Positions 35,722-44,812 of a stretch of 64,000 nt of DNA are shown one piece after another. Numbering within the stretch: the first letter of the stretch is position 1; every line of letters begins with the position of its first letter. The position numbers were made by a program, and so were the translations under genes. The notes beneath the pieces were generated by a model that worked only from the letters and a program-made list of their open reading frames with translations, ran no database searches and had not been told where the DNA came from. Source of the DNA: Clostridium tunisiense TJ (GTDB lineage: Bacteria; Bacillota; Clostridia; Clostridiales; Clostridiaceae); the NCBI RefSeq assembly GCF_000300195.1, contig NZ_AMQH01000005.1, positions 1 to 64,000 on the forward strand, given 5' to 3'.

Positions 35722-36282
35722 ATGGTTACTAATATATATTTAGTTCGTCATGCTCATTCAACCTATACTCCTGATGAGTTAAATAGACCACTATCTAGTA
35801 ACGGATTTAAAGCTACTGAGAAAGTTACAGCTTTATTATTAGGTGAAAGTATTAGTCATATTATAGCTAGTCCTTACAAAAGAGCAATACAGACTGTAGA
35901 GGGACTAGCCAAAACTTTAAACTTAGGTATTCAAATAGAGGAAGCTTTCAGGGAAAGAATGTTATCAGAAAAACCCGTAGAGGATTTTGAAAACTCTGTA
36001 ATGCGAGTTTGGCAGGATCTTACTTTCGCTTTTGAGGGTGGAGAGTCTGGTTTAGAAGCTCAATTAAGAGGAGTTAAGGCTATTTTAAGGATTTTAAGGG
36101 AATATAGTGGGAAAAACATTGCAGTTGGAACCCATGGAAATATAATGGTTTTGATAATGAACTATTTTAATAAAAGCTATGGTTACGATTTTTGGACTAC
36201 TCTTGAAATGCCTGACATCTATAAACTTAGCTTTGATGGAGAAAAGTTAATGGAAGTCCAAAGAATTTGGAAAGAAGATTAA
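35722..36282 (+). CDS. Histidine phosphatase superfamily protein (1)
   Basis: Phosphoglycerate-mutase-like phosphatase of 186 residues. The phospho-accepting RHG variant is VRHAHS (His10), the second arginine is in SPYKRAIQT and the distal His in GTHGNIMV. It overlaps or abuts the TmrB-like gene and belongs to the same run. Likely a small-molecule phosphatase. Confidence 0.85.
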   Translation: MVTNIYLVRHAHSTYTPDELNRPLSSNGFKATEKVTALLLGESISHIIASPYKRAIQTVEGLAKTLNLGIQIEEAFRERMLSEKPVEDFENSVMRVWQDLTFAFEGGESGLEAQLRGVKAILRILREYSGKNIAVGTHGNIMVLIMNYFNKSYGYDFWTTLEMPDIYKLSFDGEKLMEVQRIWKED

Positions 36283-36302
36283 TAGTAAAAAGGAGAAATA
36301 AA

Positions 36303-36893
36303 ATGTTAGTTTGGATAAATGGAGCTTTTGGCTCAGGAAAAACTCAAACTGCTTTTGAGCTTCATAGAAGGATTCCTAATTCTTATGTGTATGATCCAGA
36401 GAATGTGGGTTTCTTTATTAGAAAAAATATTCCCAAAGGACTAGAAAAAGGTGATTTTCAAGACTTTCAAATGTGGAGAGAGTTTAATTTTTCTATGCTG
36501 AAATATATTAATGATAACTACAAAGGAATACTAATTGTGCCCATGACTGTAGTGAATCCACAGTATTTTAAAGATATTGTAGAGAAATTAAGAGCAGAGC
36601 ATATTGAAGTAAAGCATTTTGTTTTATGGGCCTCAAAGGAAACCTTATTTAAAAGGTTAAGAAGTAGGGCGGAGGGGAAGGAGTCTTGGGCTGCAAAGCA
36701 GATAGACAGGTGCATGGAAGGCCTTTCAAAGGACATATTTAAGGAACACATTCATACAGACAATTTATCTATTGATGAAGTAGTGGAGATAATAGCCTGT
36801 TCATCAAATATAAAATTACTTTCAGACAATAGAGGGGAATTTGCAAAAGCATGCCAACGTGTTATAGTAAAATTGAAACATATAAGAGGTTAG
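36303..36893 (+). CDS. TmrB-like P-loop ATPase (tunicamycin resistance family)
   Basis: Closely resembles Bacillus subtilis TmrB, an ATP-binding membrane-associated protein giving tunicamycin resistance. The start [20 protein letters not shown] contains Walker [31 protein letters not shown] and [20 protein letters not shown] also match the family closely. It is 196 residues. Start ATG 36303 follows AAAAAGGAGA and matches the TmrB N-terminus; the longer frame from 36267 is rejected. It may help detoxify nucleoside antibiotics. Confidence 0.88.
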   Translation: MLVWINGAFGSGKTQTAFELHRRIPNSYVYDPENVGFFIRKNIPKGLEKGDFQDFQMWREFNFSMLKYINDNYKGILIVPMTVVNPQYFKDIVEKLRAEHIEVKHFVLWASKETLFKRLRSRAEGKESWAAKQIDRCMEGLSKDIFKEHIHTDNLSIDEVVEIIACSSNIKLLSDNRGEFAKACQRVIVKLKHIRG

Positions 36894-36928
36894 ATGTGGG
36901 ACTGATATAGCAAACGAATATGATTAAA

Positions 36929-36976
36929 TACCCCTGTAGAATGTATAAAATTGATACATCCTACAGGGGCATTTTA
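36929..36976 (+). terminator. Terminator of the tmrB-like run
   Basis: CCCCTGTAG and CTACAGGGG pair, with an inner TGTAT/ATACA stem, followed by CATTTTA. Confidence 0.8.
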
Positions 36977-37201
36977 ACTTTCTATATTAAACTGTTTTAG
37001 ATTTTCAAGGCAAAATCTATTGCTGTCATTTTTAGAACCATTAATGGGATCGAGGTGAATTTGAATATAAGCTAAGTATGACGTTGAATCCTTGTAAAAA
37101 AGCATTATTAAAAATACAATATGGTATATTGTTACAGTAACTTTATGGTAAAATAGAATATAAAAGTATATTACCATGAGATTAAAGAGTAGGTGAGTAA
37201 A

Positions 37202-37720
37202 ATGAGATTATTCCATGTAAGTGAAGAGAATAATATTAAAATATTCCAGCCAAGGCTACCCTATAGAGATGATTTAGATAAGAGCAAGGGGCTTGTATGG
37301 GCAGTTAATGAAGAGTGTCTACCAAATTTTTTAACTCCTAGAGAGTGTCCAAGAGTTGCCTATCATTGGGGCTCTTTATCAACTAGTGAGGATAAGGATA
37401 AGTATTTCACATCAAAGTCTTGTAATCATGTTGTAGCCATAGAATATAAATGGTTTGAAGTTATGAAAAATACAACCTTATACTTATATGAATTTAGCCC
37501 TTCGAAGTTTTACCTTCAGGATGAAACTGCTGGATATTATGTAAGTGAAGCAGCAGAAGTTCCAATTAATCAAATTATTATTGACGATATTTTTGCAGCG
37601 CTATTTAAGAGAAATGTAGAACTGCGGGTGGTAGATAATTTATGGCATTTAAGCAGTGAAATTCAAAAGACTTCCTTAAACTGGTCAATGTGTAGAATGA
37701 AAAATGCTACTCCATTATAG
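37202..37720 (+). CDS. DUF6886-family protein
   Basis: A 172-residue cytoplasmic protein beginning MRLFHVSEENNIKIFQPRLP, the signature of the family now called DUF6886. Other conserved-looking parts are GLVWAVNEECLPNFLTPR and CPRVAYHWG. The fold recalls ADP-ribosyl-transferase-like or RES-type N-termini (HVSEE, VWAV), but no function is known. Start ATG 37202 lies 6 bases after AGGTG; the upstream GTG belongs to the ribosome-binding site. Confidence 0.75.
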   Translation: MRLFHVSEENNIKIFQPRLPYRDDLDKSKGLVWAVNEECLPNFLTPRECPRVAYHWGSLSTSEDKDKYFTSKSCNHVVAIEYKWFEVMKNTTLYLYEFSPSKFYLQDETAGYYVSEAAEVPINQIIIDDIFAALFKRNVELRVVDNLWHLSSEIQKTSLNWSMCRMKNATPL

Positions 37721-37822
37721 TATTGTGAATGGAGTAGTATTATAGAAAGTTACATATAATTTAGCTAGTTATAGAGTTTCAGGATGACGTTTTATTTTAA
37801 GCATATCTAAAATTTAAAAAGA

Positions 37823-37870
37823 GAACCAAGGTAGATTTAAGATATGATATAAGACTACATTTTGGTTCCT
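37823..37870 (-). repeat. GGAACCA hairpin repeat, copy 3
   Basis: GAACCAAGGTAGAT at the left and ATTTTGGTTCC at the right form an imperfect hairpin between two convergent genes, 13 bases from the lipoprotein stop. It probably terminates one or both. Confidence 0.6.
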
Positions 37871-37882
37871 AAATCATATAGT

Positions 37883-38593
37883 TTACTTAACAAATTTCTT
37901 TGCATCATCATAGTTAACCTTAAAATAGCCTTCAGGTAACTCACCTCTTAAACTAGTGTAAAGTTCATCGTTAAAGTATATAGCAACTTTATCAACGCCT
38001 AAGTTATAGCCATAGGTGGAGAGTAGCATAGCAAGAAGTCCACTTTCGGTAGCATTCCCTAAAGTCATGTGGTTAACATATGAATCTGAAAATACCACTG
38101 TAAGAAGTTTTTTATCTCTATCCACCTTTGCAGATTTAATTTGTACTTTACTTGTTAGAGTTAAAAAGTCCATACTGTAATTTTGGTTTTGCAGTTCTTT
38201 GGTTAAAGCTTTAATTATGGCATTATCCTCTACAGGAATAGTTGTATCTACATAATACATTGCAAGTTCACTGGTGTTAAAGAAATATAATCTGCAATTA
38301 GTATCTTTTATTGAAGGTTTATTTTCATTAGGGGTTACGCTACCTGGTTTTGGGTCATTTGGCTTTTCAGTAGTTGGTTTTTCTTGCTGATTATTGCCAG
38401 GGGTATTAGAGTTCGAATTATTGTTAGTTGAGTTATTAGTACCCTGATTATTAGAGTTTTGGTTGTTAGAGTTTTCGTTATTAAGATTTATATTGTTGTT
38501 ATTTTCATTTTTTACCTGTGTATTACTTTTACAACCACTTACAAGAAAAGTGAAAAATAATAGTACAGTTATAAGAATAAAATATTTTTTCAA
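37883..38593 (-). CDS. GerMN-domain lipoprotein
   Basis: Lipoprotein of 236 residues. A signal peptide ends with lipobox LVSGC (Cys21), followed by a low-complexity Asn/Ser-rich linker (about 25-75) and a Pro/Lys-rich part. The C-terminal domain (about 100-230) looks like GerMN (RLYFFNTSE, IIKALTKELQ, LLTVVFSDSYVNH). GerMN proteins are found in spore germination and cell-envelope functions. It is monocistronic on the minus strand, with an AGGAGAGG ribosome-binding site. Confidence 0.8.
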   Translation of the reverse strand: MKKYFILITVLLFFTFLVSGCKSNTQVKNENNNNINLNNENSNNQNSNNQGTNNSTNNNSNSNTPGNNQQEKPTTEKPNDPKPGSVTPNENKPSIKDTNCRLYFFNTSELAMYYVDTTIPVEDNAIIKALTKELQNQNYSMDFLTLTSKVQIKSAKVDRDKKLLTVVFSDSYVNHMTLGNATESGLLAMLLSTYGYNLGVDKVAIYFNDELYTSLRGELPEGYFKVNYDDAKKFVK

Positions 38594-38689
38594 TTATAAC
38601 CTCTCCTAAGTTTTAATATTTATATATTTATTATATTACAAGAGGGGTTTAGGTTGACCTAATTTTATAAAGTAATTAAGGAGGGTATC

Positions 38690-39346
38690 ATGGAATACAA
38701 GTTTATTGGGGAAATTTTTGAAGAGGGGAAAAGGCTATTTATTAAAGTTCCCTTCAATGTATGGGAAGTATGTGAGAAAAAAGGAAATATACCTGCTAAA
38801 GTAGTAGTTAATGGCTTTGATTATGAGTGTAAGCTGATTCCAAAGGGAAATGGAACTTACTATATACCAGTAACAAAGACAGATTATAAGAATATTTCTG
38901 CAAGTGAAGAATTGAGAATATCTTTTCAAATGATTTCTGAACTTAGTAGAATTAATAAAAATAGTCCATATAGCTTAGAAAATCCAATAAGAAGAATAGA
39001 TACCATTAAAGTCCTTGAAGACACAAAAGAAGGACTATGTTGTCAAGGATGTATTGCTATGCTTTCAGGAGAACCCTTTGAGAAGGTAGCTGATTTAATG
39101 GGAAATAAAAAAGGACAAGGTTCTATGAGTAAGGTTATAGAAACTTTAAATTACTATGGAATTGCTCATTCAAATAAAATGGTTTATACTCTAAAAGAGG
39201 GAGACAAACTTCCAGATTGCTGCATTGTAAATTCTAAAGGTCATTTAATGGTTTTCTTTAAAGGAAAGTTTTATGATTCAGACAGGGGTATACTACAAGA
39301 CTTTGAATTAAGTAAGATTACTGGATTTTTAGAAATATTTTTATAG
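38690..39346 (+). CDS. DUF1905 domain fused to a C39-like peptidase domain
   Basis: A 218-residue two-domain protein. Residues 1-90 match the DUF1905 beta-barrel (KVPFNVWEVCEKKGNIPAKV, GNGTYYIPVTK). Residues 100-218 resemble a papain-fold C39-like domain, with the Cys region LCCQGCIAML and the His region SKGHLMVFFKGKFYDSDRGI. The likely nucleophile is a Cys in CCQGC and the base is His in KGHLMV. The pairing of these domains is unusual. Gene neighbours are a NUDIX and a GNAT. Function unknown. Confidence 0.65.
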   Translation: MEYKFIGEIFEEGKRLFIKVPFNVWEVCEKKGNIPAKVVVNGFDYECKLIPKGNGTYYIPVTKTDYKNISASEELRISFQMISELSRINKNSPYSLENPIRRIDTIKVLEDTKEGLCCQGCIAMLSGEPFEKVADLMGNKKGQGSMSKVIETLNYYGIAHSNKMVYTLKEGDKLPDCCIVNSKGHLMVFFKGKFYDSDRGILQDFELSKITGFLEIFL

Positions 39347-39390
39347 GTACAAGTAAAATATCTAATAGATAAAATGAGAGGGGCTTAAGT

Positions 39391-39906
39391 ATGATTTTTA
39401 ACTATGAATTAGGACTTAAAAAAGAACATATGGAAAACAGGAAGGTAAATTACAGACAAGCAGTTAGAGGGATTATTTTCAAAGATAGCAAAATTTTAAT
39501 GGTACATACAAATAAAGGTGATTATAAGTTTCCAGGGGGTGGAGTAAATAAGGAAGAAGCCTTTGAAGAAGCATTAATGAGAGAAGTTTGTGAAGAGACA
39601 GGATATACAGTAAATAATGTACTGGGAAAAATGGGAGTAATGGTTGAGAGAAAAATTGATGACTTTGATGGAACTTCAATGTTTGAAATGACCTCTCATT
39701 ATTATTTATGTGAAGTGTCTAATACAAAGACAGCTCAAAACTTAGATGATTACGAGGCAGATTTAGATTTTCAGCCTATATGGCTGTATATTGATGAAGC
39801 AATAAAAATAAATGAAGAAATACTTAAAAAGGATTCTAATGATAGAAACCCTTGGGTGGATAGAGATACTTTAGTCCTAAAAGAGCTGAGAAAAATAAGG
39901 GGTTAG
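39391..39906 (+). CDS. NUDIX hydrolase (2)
   Basis: NUDIX-family pyrophosphohydrolase of 171 residues. The box GGVNKEEAFEEALMREVCEE then TG lies at about 50-71. An N-terminal extension of 20 residues precedes RGIIFKDSKILMV. It follows the DUF1905-C39 gene by 44 bases and precedes the GNAT gene by 17 bases; the three are likely one transcription unit. Confidence 0.88.
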   Translation: MIFNYELGLKKEHMENRKVNYRQAVRGIIFKDSKILMVHTNKGDYKFPGGGVNKEEAFEEALMREVCEETGYTVNNVLGKMGVMVERKIDDFDGTSMFEMTSHYYLCEVSNTKTAQNLDDYEADLDFQPIWLYIDEAIKINEEILKKDSNDRNPWVDRDTLVLKELRKIRG

Positions 39907-39923
39907 AAAGAAGAGGGTAGGTT

Positions 39924-40748
39924 ATGAGAAAAATAAATCAATTAACCAGTAAAACAAAACAGAGTATATTAGATTATCTATACAAAGATGAAATGTATAA
40001 TTCAATATTAATAGAATTAATTGAAAATAACTCTGAAAACTTTGGAGAGCTATTTATAAGTGAAGATAGTAAAGAAATAACAGGTATACTTCATATAAAA
40101 AATGATGGAAATTCTGATTTCACAAGCTTTCATTATAGTACTGAACAAAGCTTAAAAGCCATTGCAGAGGAATTTAAAGGTCTTAATTACAATAAAATAC
40201 TACTTGCAGGAACATTAGAGAAGGTTACTGCTTTACTTTGTCTTCTAGGAGATAAAAGAAAGCCAGAACAAAATATCTTTTACAAGTTAAATCCTGAAAA
40301 ATACAAAGAGATTTCTAAAAATTACAGAACTAAAATTAGACTGGCAACCTTAAAAAAAGAGGATATAGAAAAGGTTAAAAAGTTTACAGCGGCTTTTTTA
40401 GAGGCGAAAACAGAAGAGGAAGTTAGAAGTATTACTAATGATGATAAAATACTGCCAAAAATGAAATCAGGTGTTTACCTTTTAGAATATGAAGGTAAAG
40501 CCATAGGAATGGCAAGGTTTATAGGAAAAACCAAGAATTATGCAGAAGTTACAAGTGTTTATATAGATGAAAGCTACAGAAATAGGGGATATGGCAAGGA
40601 ACTAATTGGACATATGATTCACATTGCGCTTAAGGAAAATAAAACACCTGTATTAGAGGCATGGCAGACAAATATGGCAGCTAGAAACACCTATGAAGCT
40701 ATGGGTTTTGAAGAAAAAGGAAAATATGCCTTTGAGTTTCTTACTTAG
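39924..40748 (+). CDS. GNAT acetyltransferase
   Basis: A 274-residue protein with a degenerate N-terminal half and a clear C-terminal GNAT domain (about 130-274). Beta4 is AEVTSVYIDESYR, the acetyl-CoA loop RNRGYGKELI (R-x-x-G-Y-G), and TNMAARNTYEAMGFEEKGK the last helix-strand unit. It is similar to predicted GNAT proteins with an extra N-terminal domain. It has a GAGGGTAGG ribosome-binding site. Substrate unknown. Confidence 0.85.
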   Translation: MRKINQLTSKTKQSILDYLYKDEMYNSILIELIENNSENFGELFISEDSKEITGILHIKNDGNSDFTSFHYSTEQSLKAIAEEFKGLNYNKILLAGTLEKVTALLCLLGDKRKPEQNIFYKLNPEKYKEISKNYRTKIRLATLKKEDIEKVKKFTAAFLEAKTEEEVRSITNDDKILPKMKSGVYLLEYEGKAIGMARFIGKTKNYAEVTSVYIDESYRNRGYGKELIGHMIHIALKENKTPVLEAWQTNMAARNTYEAMGFEEKGKYAFEFLT

Positions 40749-40855
40749 GTGAAAGCTCTAGCAATAATTTATATACGATATAATGAAAGACATTTTAGTA
40801 TTGCTCTCAAAAGAGAATAAGTAAGATATATTTTTAATACATCAGGGGGATACCA

Positions 40856-41344
40856 ATGAAAAATAATTTAATAAGATTACACAATTACCTTAAAGGATTA
40901 ACACCAGTTAAATTTATTATTACTATACTCATTATGAAAGTTTTATTTAATTTACTCATGACGCCAATAGGTATTTTATATACTACAAATATTGGAGCAG
41001 TAGGTGGACCAATTGAAAATAGTGTACCAGATTTGGAGATGTTTATAATTGGAGTAATTATAGTCCCCATAATTGAAAGTTTTATTTTTCAATTAGGAAT
41101 TATAAGAATTCTTCAAGATTTCCTAAAAGTAAAAAACAAAAAAGTGATAATACTCATATCTGCAATTATTTTTGCAGCCCAACACTGGTATAGTCCATTT
41201 TATATATTGTTAATGATTTTCCCAGGAATAATTTATGCATATACATTTATTATTTATGATGATAAGGAGTATCATCCATATTTAATGATAGTTGCAATAC
41301 ATGCTTTAAATAATTTAGCTACGCTTTCATTGAGCTTAATTTAA
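40856..41344 (+). CDS. Small CPBP-like membrane protein with altered motif 1
   Basis: About 5 TM helices in 162 residues. The order of motifs fits CPBP: PIIESFIFQ (in place of EExxxR), IFAAQHWYS (His) and IHALNNLA (HxxxN). The second Glu and the Arg of motif 1 are replaced by Ser and Gln, so catalysis is uncertain, although relatives with ET...Q-type motifs are common in Firmicutes. It has an AGGGGGA ribosome-binding site. Confidence 0.65.
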   Translation: MKNNLIRLHNYLKGLTPVKFIITILIMKVLFNLLMTPIGILYTTNIGAVGGPIENSVPDLEMFIIGVIIVPIIESFIFQLGIIRILQDFLKVKNKKVIILISAIIFAAQHWYSPFYILLMIFPGIIYAYTFIIYDDKEYHPYLMIVAIHALNNLATLSLSLI

Positions 41345-41389
41345 GTTTTAACTCAGGCACAAATTAAATAAATTGAATAGAGGTAAAAA

Positions 41390-41860
41390 ATGATTAACTT
41401 TAAAACAAAAAATGGGACTTTTAATTTTAGAACTGCAGGAATTTTATTTCATGATAATAAAGTACTTATTCATCGTAGAATAAATGACGATTTTTATGCA
41501 TTACCTGGAGGAAGAGTAGAAATCCTTGAAGATACTGAAACTACTATTATAAGAGAAATGGAAGAAGAGTTAGGAGTTTATGTTGAAATCGAGAGATTAC
41601 TATGGGTATGTCAAAGCTTTTTTGGCAGCGATGATAGCAAATACCATGAAATTTGTTTTTATTATCTAATTAATTGTAAAGATAAGGAATCAATTACTAA
41701 AGAAGATGTATTTTTAGTATCAGAACATGATAAAACCTTTGAATTCAAGTGGGTTCCAATAGGTGAAATACAAAAGGAACCTTTCTATCCTACTTTTATA
41801 AAAAACAGATTAGGGAATTTACCTACTACTATTGAAAGCATTATAGACTTTGAAGAATAA
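41390..41860 (+). CDS. NUDIX hydrolase (3)
   Basis: NUDIX-family protein of 156 residues. The box is GGRVEILEDTETTIIREMEE then ELG, at about 42-64. It starts FKTKNGTFNFRTAGILFHDN, like many stand-alone bacterial NUDIX proteins. It has an AGAGGT ribosome-binding site. Substrate unknown. Confidence 0.88.
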   Translation: MINFKTKNGTFNFRTAGILFHDNKVLIHRRINDDFYALPGGRVEILEDTETTIIREMEEELGVYVEIERLLWVCQSFFGSDDSKYHEICFYYLINCKDKESITKEDVFLVSEHDKTFEFKWVPIGEIQKEPFYPTFIKNRLGNLPTTIESIIDFEE

Positions 41861-41958
41861 AAGAGTGATTATGAAATAAATTTAAGATTATTGGAACTTA
41901 AGAGGGATCATGATTATTATTTTATAAAGCAAGTGAATTTTATAAAGATGATATAAAA

Positions 41959-42000
41959 AGGCTGCCTCGTAGTGCATAGCTCTGCATTATGAGGCAGCTG
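41959..42000 (+). terminator. Terminator after the NUDIX gene
   Basis: GGCTGCCTCGTAGTGCA pairs with TGCATTATGAGGCAGC around a 6-base loop, then TGTTC. It lies between convergent genes. Confidence 0.75.
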
Positions 42001-42010
42001 TTCAATTATA

Positions 42011-42058
42011 GGAACCAAAGTCTCCACTTAACTTATATAGTATATTTACCTTGATTTT
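42011..42058 (+). repeat. GGAACCA hairpin repeat, copy 4
   Basis: GGAACCAAAG at the left, TTTACCTTGATTTT at the right, with ACTTAACTTATA in the middle as in copies 1 and 3. It lies between convergent genes, downstream of the alpha/beta hydrolase. Confidence 0.55.
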
Positions 42059-42155
42059 ATTAAAGATTTATAATTGATTAGAAGGTTGGAATGCTTTTAA
42101 ATTACCATCCCTAGTCATAACAGCAATAACTATAGAAATAGCTAAATTAAATGGA

Positions 42156-43073
42156 CTATTTAATATTAACTTGATTGATTACTTCAAGAACTTTCTCTAC
42201 TATTATTTCAGGGCAATATTGATGGATATTATGACCTGCACCATTGACTAAAGTAAATTCTCCCTTAGAGCTATAGGATGCTTTAGATTTATTTAGTTCT
42301 TGTAATAAGTTTTCAAAAGTTATAGCCTCATTTTCTATAATTCCAGCGTTAATTAAGTTATTTATTTCAGGGGTTCCATCTCTTCCTAAAACCTTCAACG
42401 GAATATCTAAGCCCATAGAACCTAAAGTTTCTACTTCTTTTCCACTATCAATCATATTTTCAAGTTCTGAGGACGTTGCTTTGTACAAATCAGGTTTAAT
42501 TATAAAGTTTTTTATTTTATCCTGTATGCACACTGGAAAGTTAAGTTGCCAAGGTGCTAATTTAGGATTAACTTCTTTAATAATTTGATCCTCACTCATA
42601 CTTCCCATATGTCTCATTCTTTTTAAAGCCCTAGCTGTAGGGTAGGTAGACTGAATAGAAGGCAGAGATCTTTTTAGTTCTTCTACTTTGTACATTTCAA
42701 TTGGACTTGAATCAACTAAAACTAAGCCAGAGACATAATTAGGAAATAGTTTAGTAAAATGTAAAGCACATATACCACCAAAAGAATGACCCACTAATAT
42801 TATAGGTTCAGTTATATTTTCTTTTTCTAACAGGAGCTTTAAATTTTTAGAAATTCTTAAGCTTGTACACTTATTAGTTGTTAAAGCACTGTTACCATAA
42901 CCTTCTCTATGGTACAAAATAACTCTTGCAACTTTTGAGATTTCATTAGCAATATTACTCCACTCATAAAAAGAGCAACCCATTCCAGTTTCCAAGACTA
43001 CCACAGGACCATAATTTCCTAAAGTGCATAGCTCTATGCTTGTAGTTTCAATATTTATAATTTTTGTATTCAT
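42156..43073 (-). CDS. Alpha/beta hydrolase
   Basis: Soluble alpha/beta-hydrolase-fold protein of 305 residues. The nucleophile elbow is GHSFGG (Ser97), oxyanion region ETGMGCSFYEW, and the His near the C-terminus is in NGAGHNIHQY. The lid region is about 125-220. Likely an esterase or lipase-like enzyme; no substrate can be inferred. The start has only a weak ribosome-binding site on the minus strand. It is divergent from the phosphatase gene at 43361. Confidence 0.85.
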   Translation of the reverse strand: MNTKIINIETTSIELCTLGNYGPVVVLETGMGCSFYEWSNIANEISKVARVILYHREGYGNSALTTNKCTSLRISKNLKLLLEKENITEPIILVGHSFGGICALHFTKLFPNYVSGLVLVDSSPIEMYKVEELKRSLPSIQSTYPTARALKRMRHMGSMSEDQIIKEVNPKLAPWQLNFPVCIQDKIKNFIIKPDLYKATSSELENMIDSGKEVETLGSMGLDIPLKVLGRDGTPEINNLINAGIIENEAITFENLLQELNKSKASYSSKGEFTLVNGAGHNIHQYCPEIIVEKVLEVINQVNIK

Positions 43074-43203
43074 AACATATCTTTAGGTCAAATATTAAGT
43101 ATATTTAACCTAAATACTCACCTCTTCCCCTTATACCTATACTCAAATTTATATAAAAAATTTAAACTTATGGATATATAATATCATGAAATGTAAATAA
43201 TTC

Positions 43204-43215
43204 ACACAATTGTGT
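43204..43215. promoter_or_regulatory. Palindrome in divergent promoter region
   Basis: ACACAATTGTGT is a perfect 12-bp palindrome between divergent genes, followed by CTGATAAATAATCAG, another small inverted repeat. Likely operator for one or both genes. Confidence 0.4.
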
Positions 43216-43241
43216 ATAATCTGATAAATAATCAGTGGGTT

Positions 43242-43278
43242 TATAGTTATCTGTAAGAATATAACTTATAATATAATA
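43242..43278 (+). promoter_or_regulatory. Shared promoter motif (A)
   Basis: TATAGTT, TGTAAGAATATAACT and TATAATATAA in fixed spacing, as also at 49000, 54284 and 59188. It lies upstream of the histidine phosphatase gene and has a perfect TATAAT -10, but no TTGACA-like -35. Confidence 0.5.
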
Positions 43279-43360
43279 AAAGGATATGGTTGGAAGTTAA
43301 AGTTTCAAAGTTAAGAGGTAAAAAGACTATAAGGAAAATGTATAAATTGGGGGTAGTATT

Positions 43361-43921
43361 ATGATAAAACTTATACTAATAAGGCATGGGGAGCCGGACT
43401 ACAGTGATGTAACAGAAAGAAGTTTTAAAGGGCATGGAATAGATCTAGGACACCTTACACCAGCAGGAGTAGAGCAAGCAAAGGCTGTGGCTAAGGATGA
43501 AAGGTTAAAAGGGGCAAGTATTATTGTGTCTTCACCTTATACAAGAGCTTTGCAGACAGCTGCAATTATATCCAAAGAAACTTCACTGGATATAAACATT
43601 GAACTTGATATCCATGAGTGGTTACCAGATTTAACTTATAATTACGTTGACGATGAAATAGTTAAGCAGGCTGCAAGAGAATGTACCCTTTGTAAGGGAG
43701 AATATGATGAGAAAGATTCGAAAGGATGGGAAAAACTTAGCACTGTTGCAGGCAGATCCTTTAAAGCTTTAGAAAAATATTTAGATTATGACAAGATAAT
43801 CGTAGTAACTCATGGAGTTGTGATGAGGCAATTTAAATTTCAACCCTCAATACCATACTGTGGAATTGTGGAAGTAGAGTTTCATAAGGATTACAAATGG
43901 AGTGGATGGGTTGAGAATTAG
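43361..43921 (+). CDS. Histidine phosphatase superfamily protein (2)
   Basis: Phosphoglycerate-mutase-like phosphatase of 186 residues. The RHG motif is LIRHGEPDY (His9), second Arg in SSPYTRALQTA, acidic residue in ELDIHEWLPD and distal His in VVTHGVVMRQ. It has a TTGGGGG ribosome-binding site. Followed after 37 bases by a TIM-barrel isomerase gene, likely one operon, suggesting work on a sugar phosphate. Confidence 0.85.
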   Translation: MIKLILIRHGEPDYSDVTERSFKGHGIDLGHLTPAGVEQAKAVAKDERLKGASIIVSSPYTRALQTAAIISKETSLDINIELDIHEWLPDLTYNYVDDEIVKQAARECTLCKGEYDEKDSKGWEKLSTVAGRSFKALEKYLDYDKIIVVTHGVVMRQFKFQPSIPYCGIVEVEFHKDYKWSGWVEN

Positions 43922-43958
43922 TGATAAACTAAATGGAAGTTTTCGAGGGGGTGATTAG

Positions 43959-44717
43959 GTGAAAGAGGTTTATGTTTCTACTTTAAAAGATGAGTCAGAG
44001 AAAATTCTCAAGCTGGCTAAGGAGATGGGGTTAGGGTTTGAAGTCCAGAGTTTTATTCAGCCATACTCTATAGGTGATTATAATAGAAAACTTGAAACTA
44101 TAAGGTGTAAGTTAGAACACATACAGCAGGTATCTTTACACGGACCTTTTGTTGATTTATTTACAGGAAGCAGAGACCCTAAAATAGTTGAAGTAGTGAA
44201 AAGTAGATTTTTGGATGCCTACTATACTGCTAGGAGCATTAAAGCTAAACACTTAATATTTCATGCAGGATATGTACCAAAGGCATTTTTTCCTATACAG
44301 TGGCTAGAAACTTCAGCAGAATTTTGGAAGGATTATTTAGAAAGTATCGACCATGATGTTGAAATATATATTGAAAATGTGTGTGAAGATCAATGGGGGA
44401 CTATAGCAGAGCTAATAGAAGTAGTTGATAGTCCTAGGTTTTCTGCTTGTCTTGATATTGGACATGCTAATGTAAATTCATCAGTACCATTAGAACAATG
44501 GATTAAAGGGTTAAATAAACATATTAAGTATGTACACTTACATAATAATTATGGTATTTCGGATAATCACTATGGTTTGTGTAATGGGGATATTGATATT
44601 TTAAAAACTTTAGAATTGCTTGAAACATATGCACCCAATGCCAAATGGTCATTAGAAACTAAATTAGAAGAAACAGAAGAATCTATATTATTTTTATCTA
44701 AAAATGGGTTTATTTAG
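43959..44717 (+). CDS. Sugar-phosphate isomerase/epimerase-like TIM barrel (3)
   Basis: Third TIM-barrel protein of this superfamily, 252 residues, closer to classic members. Strand-end motifs are VSLHGPF, LIFHAGY, IYIENVCED, ACLDIGHAN, YVHLHNNYG and WSLETK, giving the usual Glu/Asp/His metal set. The start is GTG after GGGGGTGA. Its pairing with a histidine phosphatase may point to a sugar-phosphate pathway. Confidence 0.82.
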   Translation: MKEVYVSTLKDESEKILKLAKEMGLGFEVQSFIQPYSIGDYNRKLETIRCKLEHIQQVSLHGPFVDLFTGSRDPKIVEVVKSRFLDAYYTARSIKAKHLIFHAGYVPKAFFPIQWLETSAEFWKDYLESIDHDVEIYIENVCEDQWGTIAELIEVVDSPRFSACLDIGHANVNSSVPLEQWIKGLNKHIKYVHLHNNYGISDNHYGLCNGDIDILKTLELLETYAPNAKWSLETKLEETEESILFLSKNGFI

Positions 44718-44812
44718 ATAAATGCTATTATTAACTAGTTGGTAAAGGAATAGAGAGTTTAGAACCATGGGAAAAGACAACGTATAAAAATAAAGTATGA
44801 GGGGGAATGGTC

